From the NCBI GenBank assembly GCA_046483385.1, contig JAWODG010000090.1:1-20451 (forward strand): a stretch of 20,451 nucleotides of DNA, written 5' to 3'. Positions 15,734-20,451 of this stretch are shown piece after piece (position 1 is the first letter of the stretch; the number at the start of each line of letters is the position of its first letter). The notes beneath the pieces are model-generated. The model searched no databases and had not been told where the DNA came from. It saw only the letters and a program-made list of their open reading frames with translations. The stretch comes from B1Sed10-231 sp046483385. GTDB lineage: Bacteria; Planctomycetota; Brocadiia; SM23-32. The position numbers were made by a program, and so were the translations under genes.

Positions 15734-16483
15734 ATGCTGCGCAGCCTGCAGGAGATGATCGGCTACGGGATAAGTGCACGGGACGATGAACTGGGGAAAG
15801 TGGCGGACCTGTACTTCGACGATCAGTCCTTCGCCGTCCGCTACTTCGTGGTCAAAACCGGAGGATGGCTCTCCGGGCGGGAGGTGCTCATCTCCCCCGT
15901 CGAAGCCGGCGAGCCCGACCCCGAAGGCGAGGTACTCCCGGTTGACCTGACACGCGAGCAAGTGGAAGACAGCCCGGAGGTGGACGCCGACCTGCCCGTG
16001 TCCCGGCGGGCCGAGCAGGACCTCACGACCTACTACCGCTGGCCTCCTTCGTGGACACCGGTCGGCTCCGGCGGAATCGTCGGTCTGAAAGTGCCTCCCG
16101 CCTACGGCGAACCCGAAGAGCCGGAAGCGGTGATCGGCGAAGAGGGAGACACCCACCTGAGGAGCTTCCGGGAAGTGCAGGGCTACAGCGTACAGGCCAC
16201 CGACCGCTCCGCGGGCGAAGTCGAAGACATGCTGACCCGCCCCGACGAGTGGGTCATCCGATATCTGGTGGTGGACACAGCCGAGTGGCTCTCCGGCCGG
16301 AAGATACTGGTCTCGCCCGCCTGGGTCACGGCGATGCACTGGTCCGCCGGGGAGGTCGAGGTCGATCTGCCCGCCGCGGCCATCGAGACGAGCCCTGAAC
16401 TCGATCCCGACGCCCCGGTCAGCCGGGAATACGAAGAGCGACTGCACGACCACTACGATCGCCCCAAATACTGGGAAGTGTGA
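15734..16483 (+). CDS. Tandem PRC-barrel domain protein
   Basis: A 249-residue cytoplasmic protein with two PRC-barrel repeats. The ATG at 15734 is preferred: GGAGAG precedes it and the family pattern begins at once with MLRSLQEMIGYGISARDDELGKVADLYFD read in short blocks; a longer frame upstream has no family-like sequence. Repeat 1 (about 3-80) contains VRYFVVKTGGWLSGREVLIS. Repeat 2 (about 143-220) contains VIRYLVVDTAEWLSGRKILV, clearly a duplicate of the first. Each is followed by a P-x-S-R tail (LPVSRR, APVSRE). PRC-barrels occur in RimM, the photosynthetic reaction centre H subunit and many small stress-associated proteins; the latter fits this context. It ends 12 bases before the BON gene, whose ribosome binding site overlaps this stop codon. 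Confidence 0.85.
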   Translation: MLRSLQEMIGYGISARDDELGKVADLYFDDQSFAVRYFVVKTGGWLSGREVLISPVEAGEPDPEGEVLPVDLTREQVEDSPEVDADLPVSRRAEQDLTTYYRWPPSWTPVGSGGIVGLKVPPAYGEPEEPEAVIGEEGDTHLRSFREVQGYSVQATDRSAGEVEDMLTRPDEWVIRYLVVDTAEWLSGRKILVSPAWVTAMHWSAGEVEVDLPAAAIETSPELDPDAPVSREYEERLHDHYDRPKYWEV

Positions 16484-16495
16484 GGTCGATACACC

Positions 16496-17173
16496 ATGCC
16501 TGTTGCCGACGAAGACATCAAGCGAGACGCCGTTGATCAGCTTTACTGGGACAGCCGCATCGACGCCTCCGACGTCACCGTCAGCGTGGACGGGGGCATT
16601 GTGACCCTCAGTGGAACCGTTTCCGCTCCCGACGAACGCCGGGCGGCCGTGGGCGACGTCTGCGCCATAGCGGGCGTGCTCAGGGTCAATGACGAACTCT
16701 CCGTGCGCCATCCCGAGGGCCTGCCGCTCCCCGACGACGCCGAGATACTCAACAACGTGCAGAGCATCCTGAGCGCCAGCGCCAGCGTCGACTCCTCCGG
16801 CGTCCGGGTTAGCGTGGATGCCGGCATCGTGACGCTCGAGGGGACGGTGAACGCTTACTGGCACCGAGCCGAATGCGAGGAGATGGCCCTTGGCGTCTGG
16901 GGCGTGGTCGAGGTGGAGAACGATCTGGCCGTCGTGCCGACCGAGGACGTGGAAGACAAGGCCATCGCCGAGGACATCGTCGCCGCCCTCGAGCGAAGCG
17001 CGGAGGTGGACGCCGAGGACATCACCGTCGAAGTGGACAATGGCGTGGTGACCCTCGAAGGCACCGTTCCGGACTGGGCCGCCCACGAGATGGTCCGCGA
17101 CGCCGCCCGTTACACGCGCGGGGTCCGCCAGATCGACGACGAGCTGGCCGTGATGCGGCCCGAGCAACGCTGA
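16496..17173 (+). CDS. Triple BON-domain protein (OsmY-like, no signal peptide)
   Basis: A 225-residue protein made of three BON domains: about 5-70, 78-147 and 153-222. Each shows the BON pattern of an amphipathic helix, then V-x-V-x-x-G-I/V-V-T-L-x-G-T-V, a second helix and a V-x-x-V-x-D/N-x-L strand: VSVDGGIVTLSGTV, VSVDAGIVTLEGTV and VEVDNGVVTLEGTV. BON domains are thought to bind phospholipid or other hydrophobic surfaces; OsmY of Escherichia coli is periplasmic and induced by osmotic stress. No signal peptide is visible here, so this copy is probably cytoplasmic. The ATG at 16496 is preceded by GAGGT overlapping the stop codon of the PRC gene, which suggests translational coupling. Confidence 0.9.
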   Translation: MPVADEDIKRDAVDQLYWDSRIDASDVTVSVDGGIVTLSGTVSAPDERRAAVGDVCAIAGVLRVNDELSVRHPEGLPLPDDAEILNNVQSILSASASVDSSGVRVSVDAGIVTLEGTVNAYWHRAECEEMALGVWGVVEVENDLAVVPTEDVEDKAIAEDIVAALERSAEVDAEDITVEVDNGVVTLEGTVPDWAAHEMVRDAARYTRGVRQIDDELAVMRPEQR

Positions 17174-17181
17174 CACCCCGC

Positions 17182-17210
17182 TTGCCAAACCCGATTCACG
17201 GCCCCACAAT
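17182..17210 (+). promoter_or_regulatory. Candidate internal promoter before the helix-hairpin-helix gene
   Basis: TTGCCA at 17182-17187, a spacer of exactly 17 bases, then CACAAT at 17205-17210. Matches are 5 of 6 and 4 of 6. The leader to the GTG at 17274 would be near 57 bases. It may start a second transcript for the four downstream genes. Confidence 0.4.
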
Positions 17211-17273
17211 GGACTGTAGAGGGACTCCCCCGACTCCACCAACAGGACATCATCGCGCGGGGAGGCGAGCGAG

Positions 17274-18155
17274 GTGGCAGCCGACAAACCTGACAACGAT
17301 CACGTAGCCGGCCTGCTGGACCGGGTGGCCGACCTGCTGGAGATGCAGGACGAGAATCCCTTCCGCATCCGCAGCTACCGCCGGGCCGCGAACACCGTCC
17401 GGGCATACGACCGCCCTGTGGCCGAGTTTCTGGACGAAGGCGGCGAGGAGGCCCTGACGGAGCTGGACGGAGTTGGCGAGGGTCTGGCGGGTGCCATCAG
17501 CGAGATAGTCGAGACAGGCCGGCTCGGCCTGCTCGACGCCCTGGAGAGTCAGCTTCGGCCGGAGCAGGTACTCACGAAAGTGCCGGGCGTTGGCGAGGAA
17601 CTCGCGGAACGGATACACGAGCAATTGGACGTCGAGAGCCTGGAGGAACTCGAGCGCGCCGCGCACGACGGTCGACTCGAACGGGTCGAGGGCATGGGGC
17701 CGAAGCGCGTTCAGGGCGTGCGCGACGCGCTGGCCGGCATGCTCAGCCGCTCGGCCCCCCGCCGTTCCCGTCAGCGGCGCGAAGAAGAGCAACCCACCGA
17801 GGAACCGCCGATAGACCTGCTGCTGGAGCTGGACGACGAGTACCGGCAGAAAGCGGACGCCGGCGAACTGCGCACCATTGCCCCCCGCAGGTTCAACCCC
17901 GAGGGCAAGTCATGGCTCCCCATCATGCACGCCAGTCGACAGGGGTGGGACTTCACCGTCCTATTCTCCAACACCGCCCGGGCCCACGAACTGGACAAGA
18001 CCCACGACTGGGTGGTCATGTACTACGAGGACGGCGGTGTGGAGGACCAGTGCACGGTCGTGACCGCGGGCTCCGGGCGGCTGGAGGGACGGCGTGTCGT
18101 TCGGGGTCGGGAGGGCGAATGCCGCACATACTACGAATCGCAGGAGCAAAGCTGA
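17274..18155 (+). CDS. PolX-like helix-hairpin-helix protein without polymerase domain
   Basis: A 293-residue probable DNA-binding protein. The GTG at 17274 follows GGGGAGG by 8 bases. Residues about 8-160 resemble the N-terminal 8-kDa region of family X DNA polymerases: AGLLDRVADLLEMQDENPFR and RSYRRAANTVRAY, followed by three helix-hairpin-helix motifs, LDGVGEGLAGAI (64-75), VPGVGEELAERI (103-114) and VEGMGPKRVQGV (138-149). The palm nucleotidyltransferase and PHP exonuclease domains of PolX are absent. After a charged linker (about 160-178) comes a compact domain with TIAPRRFNP, WLPIMHA and LFSNTARAHELDKTHDWVVMYY. I recall this combination in other hypothetical proteins, so it looks like a complete family member and not a truncation. 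It may sense or hold DNA ends or gaps during stress. Confidence 0.8.
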   Translation: MAADKPDNDHVAGLLDRVADLLEMQDENPFRIRSYRRAANTVRAYDRPVAEFLDEGGEEALTELDGVGEGLAGAISEIVETGRLGLLDALESQLRPEQVLTKVPGVGEELAERIHEQLDVESLEELERAAHDGRLERVEGMGPKRVQGVRDALAGMLSRSAPRRSRQRREEEQPTEEPPIDLLLELDDEYRQKADAGELRTIAPRRFNPEGKSWLPIMHASRQGWDFTVLFSNTARAHELDKTHDWVVMYYEDGGVEDQCTVVTAGSGRLEGRRVVRGREGECRTYYESQEQS

Positions 18156-18185
18156 CCGCGCATTCAGCCGACAGGAGAGTTGTAG

Positions 18186-18842
18186 ATGCAGAGGTTCAGA
18201 AACCGACGCATGGCCGGACAGAAGTTGGGTGAGGAGCTGGCCGCCTACCGCGACCGTGAGGACGCCATCGTGCTGGGGCTCGCCCGCGGAGGGCTGCCGG
18301 TGGCCTTCGAGGTCGCCATGAGCCTCAATGCGCCGATGGACGTCTTCTTGGTGCGCAAACTGGGCGTCCCGGGTCGTGAGGAACTGGCCATGGGCGCCAT
18401 CGCGTCCGGCGGGATTCGAGTCGTCAACGACGACGTCGTTAGGTCGCTCGGCGTTTCCGACGAGGACATCGAGGAGGTCGCCGAGCGCGAACAGAAGGAA
18501 CTGCAAAGACGGGAGGAAGCTTACCGCGGCGACCGGCCCAGCCCGCGGTTGGAGGGGCGCACCGTTATACTGGTGGACGACGGCATGGCCACCGGCGCCA
18601 GCATGAAGTCGGCCGTGGAGGCGGTCAAGGAGGCCGGCCCCAGGGCCGTTGTCGTGGCCATCCCCACCGCGGCCCCGCAGACCGTCGAGGAGATATCGGA
18701 GCAGGTGGACGACGTTGTCTGCCTCATCACTCCCCAGCCCTTCATGGCCGTGGGCACATGGTATGAGGATTTCTCGCAGACGACCGATGAAGAAGTGAAG
18801 AACTATCTCGACCGGGCCGCCGACGAGCTCCCCTCGCCTTGA
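18186..18842 (+). CDS. Predicted phosphoribosyltransferase (COG1926 type)
   Basis: A 218-residue protein of the type I phosphoribosyltransferase fold. The ATG at 18186 is preceded by AGGAGA. The PRPP-binding loop is VILVDDGMATGASM (127-140), with the two acidic residues and the T-G-A-S turn. LGLARGGLPVAFEVA (30-44) and VFLVRKLGVPG (53-63) are typical of the stand-alone COG1926 group. PQPFMAVGTWYEDFSQTTDEEV (183-204, read as two blocks around GTWYEDF) is its conserved tail. The substrate base is not known for this group. In mycobacteria a protein of this type is fused to an alpha/beta hydrolase (Rv0571c), and here the hydrolase gene follows after 41 bases. Confidence 0.88.
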   Translation: MQRFRNRRMAGQKLGEELAAYRDREDAIVLGLARGGLPVAFEVAMSLNAPMDVFLVRKLGVPGREELAMGAIASGGIRVVNDDVVRSLGVSDEDIEEVAEREQKELQRREEAYRGDRPSPRLEGRTVILVDDGMATGASMKSAVEAVKEAGPRAVVVAIPTAAPQTVEEISEQVDDVVCLITPQPFMAVGTWYEDFSQTTDEEVKNYLDRAADELPSP

Positions 18843-18852
18843 GAACCGCTCA

Positions 18853-18865
18853 GCCCGATTCCACT
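18853..18865 (+). promoter_or_regulatory. Leader repeat copy 1
   Basis: GCCCGATTCCACT lies 18 bases before the hydrolase start codon, just upstream of its ribosome binding site. It matches 12 of 13 bases with the element at 19593-19605 before the PPOX gene. It may be a binding site for RNA or protein, or a trace of a duplicated leader. Confidence 0.35.
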
Positions 18866-18883
18866 GCACCGGAGGAGCCAACG

Positions 18884-19555
18884 ATGAACGAGCCACAGGG
18901 AAATGAGGAGGAGAACATCGTGACCGTCGAGGCGTATTCGGCGGAACTGGAGGGCAATCTGCTGATACCGGACGGGGCGCAGGGCATAGTGGTTTTCGCG
19001 CACGGCAGCGGGAGCAGCCGGCACAGTCCGCGCAACAAGTTCGTGGCCCGTCACCTGCGGGAAGCGGGGTTGGCCACGCTGCTGTTCGACCTGCTGACCG
19101 CCGAAGAGGACGCCGTCGACAAGAGGACGCGCGAGTACCGGTTCGACATCGGCCTGCTGGCCGAGCGGCTGGTGGGCGCGACCGACTGGCTGCTGGAGCA
19201 ACCGGAGGCCGCGGGACTGAACATAGGCTACTTCGGCTCGAGCACCGGCTCGGCCGCGGCCCTGATCGGGGCTTCGGAGCGGACGGAAGTCGTCGGCGCG
19301 GTGGTCTCGCGCGGCGGGCGCGTGGACATGGCCGAGTCCGCCCTGCCGCAGGTCGAGGCCCCCACCCTCTTCATCGTGGGCGGACGCGACCCACAGGTTT
19401 TGGAACTCAACCGCCGCATGCTGCCGGCACTTCAAGTCGAGAAGGAACTGGAGATAGTCGAGGGCGCCGGCCACCTGTTCGAGGAGCCGGGCGCCCTGGA
19501 GGAAGTGGCGGACCTCGCGCGCGAGTGGTTCGTGCGGCACCTGACGCAAACATGA
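18884..19555 (+). CDS. Alpha/beta hydrolase, dienelactone-hydrolase-like
   Basis: A 223-residue hydrolase. The ATG at 18884 is chosen because GGAGGAG lies 6 bases upstream; an open frame starting at 18839 overlaps the preceding gene's stop and lacks a site. The catalytic triad is visible: Ser120 in GSSTG (118-122), Asp169 in VGGRDP, and His197 in GAGHLFE. The oxyanion-hole strand is VVFAHGSGSSRHSPRN (36-51). The family acts on esters or lactones, but the substrate is unknown. There is no signal peptide. It stands directly behind the phosphoribosyltransferase gene, reproducing as two genes the architecture known as one fused protein elsewhere. The leader before its start contains a 13-base element repeated before the next gene. 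Confidence 0.88.
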   Translation: MNEPQGNEEENIVTVEAYSAELEGNLLIPDGAQGIVVFAHGSGSSRHSPRNKFVARHLREAGLATLLFDLLTAEEDAVDKRTREYRFDIGLLAERLVGATDWLLEQPEAAGLNIGYFGSSTGSAAALIGASERTEVVGAVVSRGGRVDMAESALPQVEAPTLFIVGGRDPQVLELNRRMLPALQVEKELEIVEGAGHLFEEPGALEEVADLAREWFVRHLTQT

Positions 19556-19592
19556 CGCAGTGAAGGCGGAATCGAAGAGCCGAACGCCGACT

Positions 19593-19605
19593 GCCCGGTT
19601 CCACT
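19593..19605 (+). promoter_or_regulatory. Leader repeat copy 2
   Basis: GCCCGGTTCCACT lies 15 bases before the PPOX start codon and is followed, as in copy 1, by a GGAGG-type ribosome binding site and an ACGAT run into the start. Confidence 0.35.
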
Positions 19606-19620
19606 CGAGGAGGAAACGAT

Positions 19621-20022
19621 ATGCGCACGGACGCGCTCAGAGAAGCCGTAACTTTGGCGGAGACATGCAAGGTGCTGGTAGCCACGGCCGGTTCGGATGG
19701 GACCCCACATCTGGCCTGCGCGGGCCGCCTGAGGCCGGGCGAAGGCCGGCGAGTCGTGGTCAGCGAGTGGTTCTGCCCCGGCACCGTGCGGAACGTCGAG
19801 GAGAATCCGGCCATTTCGGTCACAGTCTGGGACGAGCCGCAGGACCGGGGCTACCAGCTTATCGGGCGGGTCGAGGATATGCAGGAGGAAGAGGTGCTCG
19901 ACGGCTACGCGCCCGAGGCCGAAGCCGAACACCCCACACCCCAGGCCAGACGCAGCCTGATAGTGCGAGTCGAGACGATCCTCGACTTCATGCAGGCCCC
20001 CCATACCGACGTGGAAGAGTAG
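19621..20022 (+). CDS. PPOX-type flavin split-barrel protein
   Basis: A 133-residue protein of the pyridoxamine 5'-phosphate oxidase-like split-barrel family, which binds FMN or F420/haem as a dimer and often acts as an oxidoreductase. The ATG at 19621 is preceded by GAGGAGGAAACGAT. Family features are KVLVATAGSDGTPHLACAGRL (17-37, in two blocks), VSEWFCPGTVRNVEENPAISVTVW with the N-x-x-x-N-P-x-I/V-S-V-x-V helix-strand element, and GYQLIGRVE (about 79-87), which matches the usual 'ga.l.G.ae' strand. It ends with an acidic tail after FMQAPHTDVEE. It is the last gene of the stress-type cluster, 65 bases after the hydrolase. Confidence 0.85.
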   Translation: MRTDALREAVTLAETCKVLVATAGSDGTPHLACAGRLRPGEGRRVVVSEWFCPGTVRNVEENPAISVTVWDEPQDRGYQLIGRVEDMQEEEVLDGYAPEAEAEHPTPQARRSLIVRVETILDFMQAPHTDVEE

Positions 20023-20036
20023 GGCCGCCGCTGCGC

Positions 20037-20312
20037 TCAATCCGGGCGGAGCGCGCCTTCGCTGAACTCCAGGTCGGCAATGACCGGGTAGTGGTCCGAT
20101 GTGACCCGCGTCAGGCGGGTGCGCGGGACCACCGCATCCACGACCGTCATACCGGGACTGCTGAAGATGTGATCCACGCGCCGCAGTTGCATCCACGTGG
20201 GCACGTGCGCCCCACCGTCGCAAGCCTCCTGTGCATCCTGAAGCATACGGCAGAGACGCACATAGACGCGGCTGCCGGGCTGGGAGTTCAAATCCCCGCA
20301 CACTAGCAGAAC
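20037..20312 (-). CDS. Endonuclease/exonuclease/phosphatase family protein, C-terminal fragment
   Basis: About 91 residues from the C-terminal part of an EEP-superfamily (DNase I-like) protein, normally about 230-300 residues. In frame it reads VLLVCGDLNSQPGS, the strand and D-x-N motif of the catalytic site, then RVDHIFSSPG and TRVTSDHYPVIADLEF, where S-D-H is the conserved C-terminal catalytic motif. The frame is open upstream only to a TAG at 20321-20319, inside AT-rich DNA, and the N-terminal two thirds is missing. The break coincides with the composition change, so the gene is cut by the junction and not by an ordinary mutation. It converges with the PPOX gene, 14 bases away. Confidence 0.85.
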   Translation of the reverse strand, partial: VLLVCGDLNSQPGSRVYVRLCRMLQDAQEACDGGAHVPTWMQLRRVDHIFSSPGMTVVDAVVPRTRLTRVTSDHYPVIADLEFSEGALRPD

Positions 20313-20451
20313 AGATATCTAACAATTTAATGTTTCCCTTTTTTTTATCTAATCCGATCTTCTTTGCTAAAAAATCCGTTTGGTCTGCTCCTCCTACGTG
20401 AATCTGCTCTCCCATTAATAACTCCCAAAGCTGTCCACCTGGACCTGCATA
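20305..20451 (-). CDS. SAM-dependent methyltransferase, N-terminal fragment in AT-rich DNA
   Basis: Reading the minus strand from the window edge gives an open frame of about 49 codons: YAGPGGQLWELLMGEQIHVGG (split here as YAGPGGQLWELL and MGEQIHVGG), then a lysine-rich helix, then IKLLDICSA. The G-x-L-W-E-L-L-x-G-E-Q-I-H-x-G block is typical of sarcosine/dimethylglycine-type N-methyltransferases, and LLDICSA is the beginning of SAM-binding motif I, which normally continues with a Gly-rich turn. At that point the sequence changes to the EEP gene in a different frame. Lysine-rich, AT-biased codons are unlike any other gene in the window. The start lies beyond the window or at the ATG at 20415. 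Confidence 0.6.
20313..20451. other. AT-rich terminal segment of foreign composition
   Basis: The last approximately 139 bases are rich in A and T, with runs such as TTTTTTTT near 20340 and AAAAAA near 20370, while the preceding 20 kb is consistently GC-rich. The change occurs within about 15 bases around 20303-20318. This indicates a junction with DNA of another genome or region. Confidence 0.85.

Noticed and set aside
15533..17296. Minus-strand open frame of 587 codons opposite the PRC and BON genes
   Set aside because: It is the mirror of GC-rich codons in two clear plus-strand domain proteins. It has no family-like sequence or ribosome binding site.
19432..20415. Minus-strand open frame of 327 codons running through the right-hand junction
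   Set aside because: Only its first 37 codons, in the AT-rich segment, look like a real protein. Beyond the junction it is an out-of-frame reading of the EEP gene and antisense of the PPOX gene.

Overview
The window is about 20.3 kb of uniformly GC-rich bacterial DNA followed by about 140 bases of clearly AT-rich sequence at the right edge. Dense gene packing, strong Shine-Dalgarno sites, GTG/TTG starts, a BlaI-linked STN-domain exported protein, several unusual glycosidases and interspersed CACGAAG-type intergenic repeats suggest an uncultured bacterium of the Planctomycetota or a neighbouring environmental phylum such as Hydrogenedentota. No marker gene is present, so this placement is inference.

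Left part (1-2903). After the possible tail of a plus-strand gene and an intergenic repeat, a minus-strand operon runs from a sigma70-like promoter at about 2884-2856. It encodes a small BamE-like lipoprotein, a BlaI/MecI-type repressor, and a secreted protein with an STN-like domain near its C-terminus. No BlaR1-type sensor peptidase is visible.

Central carbohydrate part (2907-15195). A minus-strand set (DUF2284 metal-binding protein, threonine aldolase-type PLP lyase, GH51-like arabinofuranosidase) diverges from a plus-strand pair (uroporphyrinogen decarboxylase/MtaA-like protein and a ManD-type sugar-acid dehydratase of the enolase superfamily). An MFS transporter follows on the minus strand, convergent with the dehydratase gene. 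Its reading frame appears cut by an in-frame TAA between the hydrophilic N-terminal tail and the first membrane helix. Divergent from it is a two-gene operon for a GH94 glycoside phosphorylase and a GH116-like glycosidase. Together these genes look like a plant-polysaccharide oligosaccharide utilisation locus: release of arabinose, phosphorolysis of beta-glycosides, and dehydration of sugar acids.

Right part (15196-20022). A 538-base leader region with several small dyads and a candidate promoter precedes six co-directional genes: a double PRC-barrel protein, a triple BON-domain protein, a PolX-like helix-hairpin-helix protein without a polymerase domain, a COG1926-type phosphoribosyltransferase, an alpha/beta hydrolase, and a PPOX-type flavin split-barrel protein. 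The hydrolase and phosphoribosyltransferase are fused in some bacteria (mycobacterial Rv0571c is the example I recall). The set reads as a general-stress or dormancy cluster and is the best candidate for an under-described system here.

Right edge (20037-20451). The C-terminal part of an endonuclease/exonuclease/phosphatase gene on the minus strand joins AT-rich DNA that encodes, on the same strand but in another frame, the N-terminal part of a SAM-dependent methyltransferase. Both genes are broken at the same few bases, so this is a chimeric junction, most probably an assembly or library artefact at a contig end.
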